Below are positions 42,877-55,545 of a stretch of 64,000 bases of DNA, in pieces (position 1 is the stretch's first letter; each line of letters opens with the position of its first letter). This DNA comes from Isoetes taiwanensis (Eukaryota; Streptophyta; Lycopodiopsida; Isoetales; Isoetaceae). The notes beneath the pieces were generated by a model. That model searched no databases, was not told the origin of the DNA, and saw only the letters and a list, made by a program, of their open reading frames with translations. The stretch spans positions 21,059,619 to 21,123,618 of the forward strand of contig JAJEKV010000004.1 in the NCBI GenBank assembly GCA_021234155.1, given 5' to 3'. The translations under genes and the position numbers were made by a program.

Positions 42877-43186
42877 GTCTGTTCTGAGGTCATCTAAGAA
42901 TCTTAATGCCGTTTAATCAGGGTAATGTCGTCCGTGAATTTATTCTACAAACAAGAAGTTTTTCTGAATCTTTTGTAAATCACAGCAGATAAAAGGGATC
43001 GTTGAACTAGATTTGTGTTCCAGTAGTGCAGATGGTTATCATGACAGATTTTTGGAAGGCCATTGTCCCTCCCTTGGCTGTGATCCTTTGTCTTTATACA
43101 GATGTTGGGTTTGATTTGTTGGCCTTGGTGCCAATATAAGCAACCTAAAACAAATCCAAGTGCTGGTTTTCTGTCCATAGAGTACT

Positions 43187-43792
43187 AGGACTCAAGCCTG
43201 CCTATATTCTCCTCCCCTCCCGCGCCCAACCTTACAACGTTAAGGTTGCAGACTTTGGTATCTCAGCCTCCTTCTCCCACCCTGCCCCTTGCCTTACTGC
43301 GGTCGTCGGAACCCCCACCTACCTTGCCCCCGAGGTTGTCCACAAACGTTACTCCACTGAGGTTGACATATGGGGCTTGGGCTTGATCCTCTATGAATGC
43401 CTTACTGGCTTGCCTTCCTTCCCCCATCTCAACATGTTTGCTATCTATCAAAAACATCGTCGCCGCGAAGACCTCGCGGCTTCAGAGCTCGTCTGGCCTG
43501 CTGGTGTTGTGTCCCATGAAGCAAAGAGCCTTGTCATGCCTATGTTGCAGCCCAACCCAAAGGACAGAATCAGTTTGCAGCAGATTCTTTCCCATCCCTG
43601 GGTTATCAAACATTGCTCCCCCATTGCAATCGCATGTGAGAAGAAGGGGCATGCTATTTTGACGCCTATGTCTATGCTTCCTCCCACCAAATGCATCAAA
43701 CGAAATGGAGAATGGCAAGAAGTGAAGCCATGTGCAATAGCATTTTAATTGAAGAATGTAACACAAGTGATGCATGTTGTGCATACTATACC
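43187..43792 (+). pseudogene. 3' half of a kinase gene copy
   Basis: It begins abruptly inside HRDLKPANIL and matches 18262-18860 closely, through ADFGISASF, GTPTYLAPEVV and the C-terminus. A small insertion after AIACEKK and a base loss after TKCIK shift the frame at the end. It has no Gly loop or catalytic Lys, so it is dead. Interrupted in its 3' flank by a TIR element at 43793-46023. Confidence 0.9.
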
Positions 43793-46023
43793 ACAAGGCC
43801 CCCAAAATTGAATCAGTATGACTTTTTTGAAACGATTTATTACCAAATCTTAAAATCATTACTGTTATGTGGGCCAAAAAGTTTACAAACTATATCTGGT
43901 TATATATTATAGTTCATCAATACAATTCCACGATGTAATAAAAGATCATTGTTTTTTGATATGGCAGTAGAACATGATAGTTATAGTTAGTCTTTATAAC
44001 AACTTAAAATATATTATGTCTAGTTTATAGAATCATTATTGATCCCATCTATCTTCCTTAGCATATACACATGGTAATTCTAAGTGTCTATGTTACGATG
44101 ATTTATAATGATTAATCGTAACAACATACGATAAATGTAATTGGTTTAGGTTTGCTAGTATGAGTTTATAGTGATTAATTGTAACAACAACATATGATAA
44201 GTGTAGTTGGTTTAGATTTGCTAGTATGACTTTTTTTTTGCATGATACCAAATGGTTAACCACTGCAATATTACCAAATAGTTCACCAGTGTAATTTTAC
44301 AACCTAATTTTGAGCATATGATATTTAATAGTGCTGCATGACAATGCAGTAGAGGATTTAGAGAATTTTGTGACTATAATGGGAAGTTGTGACTACAATG
44401 GGAAGGTGAACATGTGGAAGTTGAACCCACAATTTTACTATGTGTTTCACAATAAAATTAGATCAGATATAGTCATGTGGTATGTTTTCAAAGAGCCAGA
44501 CACCTAAAAGGAATGAACAATTTAGAAGCCAAATTTCTCTAGAAGCATAATCATTCCTAAAAGGAATGAGCAATTTAGAGGCCAGATTGCGTAGAAGCAA
44601 TGAAAAGATATGATGCCCATGTTGGATCTGATGGCACTGAACGTTCTACCAAAGAGCTGGAATTCGACTGTTAAATAATACAGAAAATCTAACGGCTTTT
44701 GTTTATTAAAGATGACCGTCAAGGGACTAGCATATTTAACACACCTGTTGCCTGGCATGATGAAAGTATCCCACGCCCACTTGGAAGTAGCCAAAGCATC
44801 TATTGACATTCATTTGTTTCTGCTAATTAAGTTACAAAATGTAAATATTATAGTAAAGCATACTTCAACAAGTGCTCTCATGCTCATGGATAAGCAGCTT
44901 AGTAAGCACCTCAATCTAAAAATAGTTTTTTTTTTTTTTTAACTTTACAAAAACCCAAAACAGAATGTTTTAGAATGTTCAAGACTTTAGAACGCATTCT
45001 TGAGAACCTTTTTTTTTTAATTCCTTCAGTTGCTATAGATGGCTATACCCAGTTGTACTACATGCTAAGGATACCACATGTCATTCCCTACAAAACATAT
45101 ATTAATTAATAAATAAATGTATTTTACTTGTCAAAATGCAATAATGTCCTACAAATAGCACATAATCTAGTGGACGATAGGTTCATTCAAGTTGTTTACG
45201 ACGTTGAACTTGTGTTCTATGACTTCTACTCAAACTGATCTATGGTTAGAGAGAAAGATGTGAATGAAAGAAAAGATAGTGCATCCTTCAACAAACATTT
45301 TCTAATACATTCTTTAATGGTCTGATCACCCAGATTTATGAGCCACATAGACCTCTAGTCGATTAGAGCACTTGTAATCAGTCAAATTTGAAGTTACCAT
45401 GGTCGTTAATCCCAAGGTATGCTGGTCAAAATTTCAATAATCCTTTCTAGTTTAATGTTGGAGAATTACTATCTAGTCAATCGTATCAACCTTAAGAGTG
45501 TTGAATGAGATGGCAAAGTCTAACAAATATTTCATTGCTTCAACCTTTTGACGAAGAAACAACTATGGGTCTATTCTCATCCGTCGACAAAACTATAGAT
45601 AATGCATACTTATCACCATTCATTGACACCCAATACCACCAGATCAAAATGGACTATAGAATAAGCAAGTAGCAAAAGCATAGCATATTTGCAAAATCAA
45701 ATGCGATCTTTGAACTAAACTTCAGCGCATTAGAACTATGTTACAAAAACCATATAGGTTAATGACAATTAGCATTAGAAATCATCCTATATTACAGTAT
45801 TATAAATGCACGCTAGAAAAACATTTCCCAACTAGTGATGATTTCAAGAAACTAGTATAAGAAATAGACTAGTATCAAAAATATGATGCAAACTAGTAAT
45901 GATTTACAAAACCATGGAGAACATATGGTTTTTGATGAGATTACTATTTATCAATACGAAAAATCACACTTATACTAGTTTTCAATGGTGATTATTTATG
46001 CGTGTTCTTTTTTGGGGGCCTTG
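43793..46023. mobile_element. 2.2-kb non-coding element with short TIRs
   Basis: The left end reads CAAGGCCCCCAAAA and the right end TTTTTTGGGGGCCTTG, an inverted match of about 14 bp. The flanks fit the kinase 3' flank (CATACTAT on the left, TATGGCTACCAC on the right), which is contiguous at 18852-18871 in the intact copy. No transposase is visible. The TIR start CAAGG suggests a hAT-like element, but the target duplication is unclear. A further left-end copy (CCACAAGGCCCCCAAAAA) occurs at 46810. Confidence 0.65.
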
Positions 46024-46059
46024 ATATGGCTACCACGAAACACCTTGATATGGCCTTGA

Positions 46060-46780
46060 TATGTGCCTATGTCTATGCTTCCTCCCACCAAATGCATCAA
46101 ACTAAGGCAAGAAGTGAAGCCATGTGCAATAGCATTTTAATTGAAGAATGAACACAAGTGATGCATGTTGGGCATATTATACGGCTACCACGAAACACTA
46201 ATGTTGCTCAAATGGAATAAGCACTGATGTTGCTCAAATGGAATAAGGCCAGCTGTGAAGACATGTGCAACTTCTTCTTACTTGATTGGTTTCATAGAAT
46301 GAAGACAAGTGAACATTCTATACATATAAAAGAATCTCTACATCTGAAATTCACATTGTTCTTTGTACAAAGGTTAATTTAACACCTTTCAAAGTATAAA
46401 CACATTCAATCTATATACTATTATATTTTTTCGAGTTGTGAGTTTTTTTCTATTCTATTCTATTCTTTGTGTCTACCATTCGTTAGTATGCCCAAGCATG
46501 TCCTTTATCATGCCCAAGCATGAAGGGAGAGCTTTGATTAATGGGAAATTTTATCATATGGTCATTAGAGTTCTTGTTTAAAACATGCTATAGTAGCTAG
46601 CATTATCATATGGCGCATGATGGTTCCATTAGAATTCTTATCTAAAACATATGTCATTGTCTTTCAAAAGGTATTTGAAGCAATGTGCCTAAATGACATT
46701 CAAATTGGCTGGTGTAAATCACTAGATGCATAGACCCTAGAGCTCGACACAAATACCAATACCTATCTTTAAATTTGATG
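46060..46780 (+). pseudogene. kinase gene 3' end, additional copy
   Basis: It matches the last about 25 codons and 3' flank of the kinase gene (18730-19440), starting at CCTATGTCTATGCTTCCTCC. It repeats about 120 bp already present at 43670-43790, so it is a partial tandem copy rather than the simple continuation of that copy. A TATTC-type expansion occurs near 46449. Confidence 0.8.
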
Positions 46781-49034
46781 CAGGACATGTTTAATCATTT
46801 TCGTAATATGGCAACCACAAGGCCCCCAAAAATTAACTAATATCAATTTTTTGCTACATTGTTTATGTAAAATCACTATCTCTAATATATAATTATAATA
46901 TGGAGGATAAGGCAGCTTAGAGGTACGTGGTATTGTTATAGGAAATATTTTTTGTTTAGAGTTGGACACGTGTAAGCTTTTAAAATATTGAGGAGGGGAT
47001 TAAACATTTCAGAAATTGACAGCTGAGCCTAATAGTATCTTCAGAAGTCCCTGGAAAGCTTGAGTTTGAAATTTGATGCAGGTTCCGAAAGGGTCTATGC
47101 TTGTAATAAATTAATATTACTTTGTGGGTTATATGTTGATTAACCATGAACAGTTATGTACTATGGTTTGTGTGTATAGTTTATTATTCTAGTTTGCTAC
47201 CACAGTTCAACCTTATGGTTTCTTATAGCAGTTATTTTGCATGGTTTAATAATGTGGTCTTAGTAGTGCTTTATTGTTGTGTTTTAAAGATATGGTAAAG
47301 TAATAAAGGTTTCTACTTTATTTAACTATGGAAGCTATAATTGTTTTGTGATGAAATTATATGTACTTTGTACATAAATCAACGTTGTTAGATACAATAA
47401 AAAGTCTAACCTTTTTATCACAAAATATAGGCTAACTGGTATTGTTTTTTCCATCAAGATAGTAAAATTAACCTACTTGGTATTAGGACAAACCAATGGT
47501 GTTTTCATAGATGCAATTGGTTTTATTGCCAATTTTAGGATATATTTGTTCAACAATTGTTTCCAATTGGTTGCAATCTTTTAATCAAAGCCTAAATTGT
47601 TTGACTTTGAATCATTATTCATTTATGCTTAAATGTTCAACAACTCTTATCATTTGGTTATAGTTTTTCAATCAAATCCTAAATGTTTTGACTTTGTGAT
47701 CATTATTGATTTATAAGAAACTAAGAAATGCTTATGTCATCGTAAAGCAATGATGATCATCTATAAAATGTGACCATTGCATTGAAGGAGAAGAAGGCAT
47801 TTGGCATCTATGTGAGATATGAAGGAAAACAATTATTCGGCAAGGTCCCTTATAACAATTGAGGCGACCATTTTCACTTTGTTGAACACTTAAAACCTTA
47901 GAATAACAACCTTATACCATCAGTTGAAGAGCCAGAAAAGTAGTTCACTACATAGCCTCTTAGTAGAGTGGTTCTAAGGACCCAATAGAACGGAGATTCT
48001 ATATAGTTGCCCCCTATTAAAAGTCAACCTGGAATGGTGTGTTGGAAGCGATAAAATAAATGTCATGCCACGAAAAAGTTCCCTATTAATACTCAAACTT
48101 TTCCTTACAGCACTTGCCCTTCTGTATAATTTTAAAGGTAGGTCAGTCAGTTTTTATTCACTGTTATATTACCTCTCATAAGCCTTTTCGTAGCAAGGAT
48201 CTGCAATATATAGTAGCAAACGCTAAGAAAACATTTGACTAATAGAATGCCAACCACAGCTGCAGAACTGAATTAGTCTAACTAAATCTAATCAAGCCAA
48301 GAGGCCGGTATCTCAAAGCAACAAATAACAATTAGTTCCCTCTGTCACATGCAAAGTCACATCTGAGCTCCAGTAATAAAGCGAAGGTCTTTCAGAACGC
48401 AGTGCTTAGCCCTTTTCGGTTGGTTCCGATCTTGAGGCATAAGTTGTGGCAGGCTTACCAAGTCTCAAGCTTGTCTGGCACAGTTAAGTGGGAAATTTGG
48501 TCGACATTCCTACAGATTGTGGATCATGATGGGCGCTTCATTTCTTAGCACCACACTTATCATTGTACTTGATCGCATTCTAATGGTTTAATATATTCTT
48601 ATATTCTTCAAAAAAATAAAAATAAAGAGTCAACTTGGTGAAGATAGAGGATTTCATACTTTGTATGTCTGAATATGCTTGGGACAAGATGCTACAGCCA
48701 AACAATTGAGCTTTATATAACAAAAAGGGACTGCAGTATTTTTTCTTTCAAGATTTGTTAGATCCGTCAAAACTTGTAGTATAAGGACTTGCATGAACAA
48801 ATGCATTGCTTAAGGCAAATCCTAATTGCAAAAAACAATACTCACATGAATGCGAGATAAGTAGCTCCAGTGGTCCACCCAAACCCTCAATTGTTTGTTT
48901 TTGCACTAGAGTTTAGTCTATTAGCAGGAGCCGATTCCACTATCGGCATTTTGGTTCGTGGAAGTTAAGGACAACCAATCAAGAGGCACCATTTAGAAAT
49001 TACTCCAGTTTCTGTGATTCCACTAGCGATGGAA
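46781..49034. other. no recognisable gene
   Basis: AT-rich, with short open frames only. I looked for exons, LTR ends and tRNA-like structures and found nothing I can support. Confidence 0.5.
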
Positions 49035-49160
49035 GTTAGGGACGCTTTACATGTAACAAAAAACATATTCACATGTTAATTTTTTTTGCCGGGTAGCTCA
49101 ACGTCCAAACCGTTGGACGTCAAACTGCTCCAGCAGTTCGTGATCGACCGGCTGCGACGT
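49035..49160 (+). repeat. left terminal region of the 9.8-kb Harbinger element
   Basis: The terminal 20 bp GTTAGGGACGCTTTACATGT is matched by the inverted right end. Subterminal repeats GGACGTCAAAC and CTGCTCCAGCAGTTCG follow at about 49115-49140. Confidence 0.75.
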
Positions 49161-49670
49161 CAAACGAGACGTCTTGACCTGCATTTCTGGTCATTTTCGA
49201 TCTTCATCTGTAGCAATAGGTAAAATCTTGAATGAATCTGTAAAACTCCGGTGGCGCGAAAACAGCAATGGTGTAGCAATGGAGAACGAAATTGCCGATG
49301 TGAGTGATGCGCATTTGCTTCCTTGTGCATTTACTTCCTTGTGTTGATTCCTTGTGCATTTGCATTTACTGATCAGAACTTGAATTTATATAGGAATTCT
49401 ATACTCTTTCAGACATGGAAGCCAGCTCCGAAGCCACTCAAAGCACAAATGTTTCATTGGGTCCTATGGAATTCAATTCCCAAGCCGCTCAAGCCGCTCA
49501 AGCCACTCAAAGCATGAACTCAGGCCATTCTCTTGCACGAGGCACACAATGGTCTCTCAATGAGATGATTATTCTCAGTGATGCTCGGAAGAAAGACATT
49601 AACTTGCAGACTAGAGGAGGAATACAGGAAAGAATGGCCAATGGACAAGGGCGATGGGAGAATGTTGCTA

Positions 49671-51357
49671 GGTATGTATTTTTCTTTTAATTATCATATT
49701 TTAGAATCGTGTTTTCGTGAATCCTTAAATCGTATTCTGGAGAAATCATATTGTGGACCTGCCGGTTAAGAAGGCATACAAACAGAATCCTAAAATTGGT
49801 GTAGAATGGAAGATTGTTTGAACTTCTTGTCTTTCTCAAGAGCTCTTGGTACTATCTGGGATTATGATATGTCAGTGTGATGGTTACAACTATATGAATG
49901 GAAAATGCAAAATGCACTCTAGTAAATGCTCTCTGTTGGGACTGTAAACTTCACAAAACCCTTCAACCCTGGAACTTCAAGATCCCTGTCAGAAATGTTC
50001 TGTGAAAACCTTCTGCTACAAAACGGAACTTCCGGTGGCTTCCAAATTAATATACTATTTCTTGGATGACAGAGGTGCATCTGTCTACTCCTCTTGTACT
50101 TGGCAATTGCTTCATGACAAATCTTGCTATTCAAGTAACAATTCACAAGCTGACATGGTATAAGAGCCACCTTGGTAGTATTCTTTCTTGTTTAGAAAGC
50201 AATTTGAATTAAAGTTTATCAGCTTGGGCCCTTGATTATAGCAACTAGATTTCTAGGCATGCAGAACTACATTTCTTTAGAAAGAAGGTTTTCCAGAAAC
50301 AGCTGTTATCATTCTCCAGACTATTTCAAGCATCTTTTCGAAGTTTTTTGCAGCATAAAACCATTTCTAGAACAAACATTTTTCAACTTGCTGGGTTCTT
50401 CTAAGGTTCTATTTTCTCAAAATTCTTGCACAGATCTATCATATTTAGCAAAATCTTAGTAAGATCTGCTGGAACTTTGCTACATTTGATAAATCTAATT
50501 GCAATCTGTATTTTCAGTAGTAATTTACATAGCTTTGGCTGTACGTGGCGAAATCCTCCCTGCTTTTGTTGAGTCTGGCCAGGACTCAGCTTACAACCTT
50601 GTTTTGACTGTGACAGACAGCAGTCTAAATCACGACTACTATAGATCCCAGGAAGCTTGCATTTAAAGCTCTCCTTTCTATTTGAAGAACACTCTTTGAA
50701 TAAAAGGTATATCAAAATTATATCCTTCTTAGTGAAGGGCCATAAGCCACTTATGCATTGGCTGCATGTTTTGCTTCTAAGAGGAAAGATCATCTCAATG
50801 ATGCCATTAGCAGCATCTCTATGGCATGTCCCTGCATTAAGAGCTGCAATTACGGGTATCCTCTCAGCTTTGCTACTCTTGGCTCCTCCAAAGTAAGTTG
50901 AATATGGAAATATCTCAGCACAACGTGAACCCCATCCTGCAGCAAAAGTTATCAACTCAAATACTACAACCATTGCAAATGAAACTGAAAAGAGCAGAAA
51001 ATATACTTAGCGCAACCTCAGGGTCGTGAAAGGTAGATTCCAGTAACTGATGGACAGAGATGCATTGCTTGAGCTCCAAGCCTCCATTTGTTGTATCTCT
51101 ATAAACGTCAATTTCTATTATTGAAGGACGAATAACTATGTAAATGCAAAACTCTTGTTATTTTATTCAGTGGACATGTATATATTGAATCCTCTACAAT
51201 CTTCAATGGCTGTGCTTTCCTCTCGGACAATAGTATGAGCAAGGCCTCTGCTGCTGCAACTCTATGTTGTAATGATGCTGCAAAAAGCTACTGCATTAAA
51301 CCTCCATTTAAAAATCAAAAACATGATGCATCTTATAAAAGTACATTTTCCTCTCAC
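49671..51357. other. intron sequence left of the TTL pseudogene
   Basis: Part of the large intron of the Myb/SANT gene. Frames at 50401-50973 (minus) and 50657-50896 (plus) are open for 190 and 79 codons but resemble no family I know. The plus frame ends at a good donor (AAGTAAGT at about 50890). It could hold captured host sequence, but I cannot support a call. Confidence 0.4.
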
Positions 51358-53035
51358 CATTATGAACATCTAAGAACTCCAGGTTAATTTTCATTAGCCC
51401 ATTTCGAGCAGCCTCATGACATTTCATCAAATGTTTCTCAACCTCCTCAAGACGGTGGATCTCTCCCATGTCTAATTGACCAGCAGCTTTGAAGTGCTTT
51501 TGTGCATCTTCAGTTCTTCTCAATCTATAACATCATGCAAACTTCCATGATTAGATCACTACATAATTGTTGCATATGTTGAATAGTTATTGACACCATT
51601 CTACTAGATAACTTGCCTGATATATAGTGAGCCTAGTCGTTGATGAGCCCGGCTGTATGAGGGATCCAGTCGGATTGCTTCTTGACATGCCTGGATGGCC
51701 TCTGGCAACCGTCCCAATCCTGCCAAAGCATCAGCCCTATTGCCATGGTAAGACGATTGATTTGGTGACAAAGAAATTGCTCGGTCATATAAAGTCAGGG
51801 CTTCTGCATAATGGCCCTTCTTATATCATTGCCTACATTTTTTACATCTTCAGCACCTCTGCTGGAAAGAGCTTTTTTAACCAATAAACTTTCGCCCATC
51901 AAATATACATTGCCTGTACCATATGCCTCTGGCAAAGATTTCTTAGTATTGTTTCTGTATCCCTCATTTGATATTGGTGGGGTGCCTGGAATGCCAATTC
52001 CATTGCTAAAATTGGAATTCAGTGATTCACTCCCTATTACGTTTCCATTACCTCAAGTCATAATTCCACCATTCACGTAAGCATCTTTAGAATTCCTGCC
52101 ATTTGCCATGTCCTTGACATTCCCAGGAACTGGAGCAGCTCCTGTATTTGGGACCTTAATCCCATTCCCTCCGAGAACAGATCCATCTTTAGAGTTCCCA
52201 TCATTGGAAGACTTAATACCACTAACTAGGGGTTTACCTGCACTTTTTGGAGCAACAGGCCCCTCCCCTTGCAAATTAGATCTAGGGCTACCCCAACTTG
52301 CTCTTCTATCCTCCACGGCTTTGACGTTCGAATAAGATCTCATGTGTCTAGAAGCTGGACGCTTTGCCCAGATGATCCCCATGTTGGATTTCTAACATGC
52401 ATAGACTTAATTTCACTTGCATTATCTAATCTTCTTACCTCCTTTGAATCAGATTTGGAAACTACAGCACTGAGTCGATCAATTACTGGGCTACTAGAAA
52501 CCAAAGAGCTAACTTTACCACGTTCTCCAGAATGTGCTCCACTATAGATCCCTCATTCTCCAGAAGGAATTCTCCCTCTATTAGTCTGACCACCATAGTT
52601 CAGACCTGTTCCATGATTTGGACTAGCTGTTCTAGGGCTAGAGCCTTTGTTTGCCTCTGTTAGGACTTTTGCATTGGATTTAGAACCTCTGTTTAAATTA
52701 TCTTTAGGAAATATCATACTAAAAGAACCCTCACTCAAGTTCCTGGTTCTTGGTGTAGATCTAAAATTGGCTGGACTGCTAGACCAGCTTTGGTTAGAAG
52801 CATCCACCTTTGACAAACCTGGCTTAAGATTTCCTGAAGTAGGAGGGCTTCTAGTTGTAAATTTACCTCCACCATTATACACTGAACTGGGAAGTACAGG
52901 TTCCCCCACTCCAGAGACACTTGCGTTTTCTCTTCCAGTAGAGTCCAATCCTGGGGATGACATACCCAAATCTGGGTTCCCCTTAGCAGGACTATCCCCC
53001 AGTTTTGATGCAAGCATTCCAGCGCATGTGCTCAA
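51358..53035 (-). pseudogene. TTL-type (TPR thioredoxin-like) gene fragment
   Basis: The minus strand opens with a Ser/Pro/Gly-rich disordered region (52553-53035: SPGLDSTGRENASVSG, SKVDASNQSWSSSPANF), as at the N-terminus of plant TTL proteins. It continues with stops (52553, about 52055) and frame changes into TPR repeats at 51830-51617: GHYAEALTLYDRAISLSPNQ, NRADALAGLGRLPEAIQACQ, DPSYSRAHQRLGSLYIR. A 92-nt intron with a GC donor (CAG/GCAAGT at 51616) leads to exon 51524-51358 (RRTEDAQKHFKAAGQ, VEKHLMKCHEAARNG). TTL proteins are co-chaperone-like scaffolds in stress and brassinosteroid signalling. The C-terminal TPRs and thioredoxin-like domain are absent. It was probably captured by the transposon. 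Confidence 0.8.
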
Positions 53036-53139
53036 CCAGCAAGACAGTAAATCTCTGCCACTGCAACTATGTTGGCCTTAAATCCACCCACATGATGGAC
53101 ACTTATTCAATTACTTTTTTAACAGCCAATTTTATGCTA

Positions 53140-53235
53140 TAAAAGATCCAGAATAAGTAGATCCAGAATGTATTTTAGTCAATAAGTAGATCCAGAATGT
53201 ATTTTAGTCAATAAGTAGATCCAGAATGTATTTTG
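53140..53235. repeat. three tandem copies of a 29-bp unit
   Basis: AAGTAGATCCAGAATGTATT and the following TTAGTCAAT repeat three times just before exon 3 of the Myb/SANT gene. Confidence 0.9.
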
Positions 53236-53487
53236 CTACACTATCCTAATTAGTAAACATGTTGTTAGCTCTTTGTTGTATTGAACTTGTGTTTGTGTGC
53301 AGCATATATAAAATATGGTTGCAATCGGAGTGCTGATCAGTGCCATTCAAAATGGGATAACATGCGCAAGGAATATTCTAAAATTCATGCTTATGAAAAG
53401 AACGTGCCTTCTGGTAGAGACTCGTATTGGAACCTTGGACGAGCTGAACGTGTTGAGCTGAACCTGCCTCGAAATTTTCCTACAGAG

Positions 53488-54899
53488 GTTTGTAATAACT
53501 GAACTTGAGATTTCAGAATCTCTGATTCAGAAGCCATTGTTTACTGCGGATGGTTACAGAACCTTATAACTATTCATTCAGTTGATTTTAGCAGCTTCCA
53601 TAGTAACTTCCATTGTGACTATTCATTTGCAGACTTTCATAGTTGAACCAATGAACAACTTTCATATCTGCAGACCTGCTATTTACTATTCATTGTAACT
53701 TCCATAGTAACTTCCATTGTGACTATTCAGATTTTAACTATTCATTTCAATAGTTAACTTCCTCCTTGACTACCCATATTGACTTGTTGGTCATACCTTA
53801 TAGATTTTAACTACCTCCTTGACTAATTCAGGTATCTATAACTTTTGTAAACATTAATTTACTGGGTACATTGTTATACCTTATAGATTTCAAAGGACTA
53901 ATTCATTTCAGATTTTAACTACTCCTTGACTTTCCATATTGACAATCATCTATTAGATATCAGTGTTGAAGACAAAGCGGGCGCAAAGCAAGTTGAAAGA
54001 TAAAAATCATCACAAAAAATTCAAGACACAAGACAAATTGGCCATGCAAACAACAAAGCTTGGCCATCCCAAGCTTATCCTAGTATTGGAGTAAATTACT
54101 CCCCAATAGCACTACTAATATTAACTAGGAATATAATATCACAATAAGTTCGCCTTGTTGACTGAGCTTTCTGCAACTTGCCTTAAAGCTGCATTAAGCT
54201 TGAACACGGTAAATTTACCTAACTTGATATAAATGTCGTGGCAAAGTTCAACCACTTCTTTCACATTTGTATACTTTTGCCCTCTTTTGAGGGAAAAACG
54301 TACAGAAAGCATAGTCTCGCGCCCGGTTTTGTTCAACTTGATATCATCTATTGGTGTTTTTAGATATTAGTGTTCAACTCGTTGAACTGCCAATCCATAT
54401 TTACTATTCATTGTAAATATGTAACAATGAATAGTAACTATTCAGATTTTAACTATTCATTTGCAGACTTCCATAGTTGAACCAATGAAATGAACAACTT
54501 TCATATTTGCAGACCTGCAATTTACTATTCATTGTAACTTCCATAGTAACTTCCATTGTGACTATTCAGATTTTAACTATTCATTTCAGTTTTGAGATGA
54601 AAATGAGATGGCAGCTAGATACTCCAATATGAACATAAAAAAGAAATGTATAACAATTTACCTGCTGAACTAATAACTTATAACTTGTATTTCCAATTTG
54701 CTAACAAATTCATTGTGTTTTCTATGGGCATTATAACTTTCTTCCACAACTAACCTGTGCTTGAAATTCTTAAACTAAAATTCTTGAACTGAACTTCTTA
54801 AACTGAAATTCTTGAACTGAACTAACAATGGCTTGAAATTCTTAAACTGAACTTGAGAGTTTTGAAGCTAATAACCTTTTTTTTTGTATTTTATTGTAG
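53488..54899. other. intron with dispersed repeats
   Basis: Intron between exons of the Myb/SANT gene. The phrases CTTCCATAGTAACTTCCATT and TTGTGACTATTCAG recur at about 53596, 53698 and 54538. TTTGCAGACTTYCATAGTTG also recurs (53630, 54462). No gene inside. Confidence 0.6.
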
Positions 54900-55545
54900 T
54901 TGTATGATCACGTGGACAGTTGGATGAAATCTCGCATAACAACCACAGCTGATATTTAGACTCGTTCTTCTATGCCCCTATTTGATATCCAGACGGAAGA
55001 AAGCCAACCAGGTGAAAATTCCATAATAAGTGTTCTTCAAAAATTCTCTTCAATTTTTACTGATTATGGTTTTATGTAGAAAATCTCTATACTTCTGCAG
55101 ACTCTGAAGCAGATTCTAAAGAGTTCAGTCAAGTTCCAAGTATCTTACGACGTCGAGCTGGACTCAATTGTCCTCTACATCCATCAGTGCAGCAAACTCC
55201 AACTAGGCAAACTCTACCTAGGCAGCCTCCAACTATGCAGCCTTCTAGGGAGGAAATTTCACCAAGTGGCACTCGAACTAGGCAAGTTCCAATTGGACAG
55301 CCTCCAACTATACAGCCTCCCAGGGAGGAAATTCCACCAAGTAGCACTCCTCATTTTAGCTTTGGCAAAAGAAAGCAGCTGAGCAACTAGCAGCCATAAC
55401 AAGAGAGGATAACATTCAAAGGAGAGAGGAAAGCATTCACAGGCGAGACATGATAGAGAAAATGCTGCAAGTAGACTTGTCAATTGCTCAGCAACTACAA
55501 ATGATGATAGAGAAGATGGCAGCTATGGCTGATGCAGTAGTCAAA

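Noticed and set aside
43793-46023. Assigning the TIR element firmly to hAT
   Set aside because: The TIR begins CAAGG as in some hAT elements, but I could not see an 8-bp target duplication or a transposase.
48380-48620. Possible LINE or SINE 3' end before an A-rich tract
   Set aside because: An A-rich tract (AAAAAAATAAAAATAAAG) follows, but I see no internal motif, partner copy or target duplication.
51183-51300. Further TTL exon (AAAEALLILL-like reading)
   Set aside because: The similarity to a TPR segment is too short and lacks splice sites.
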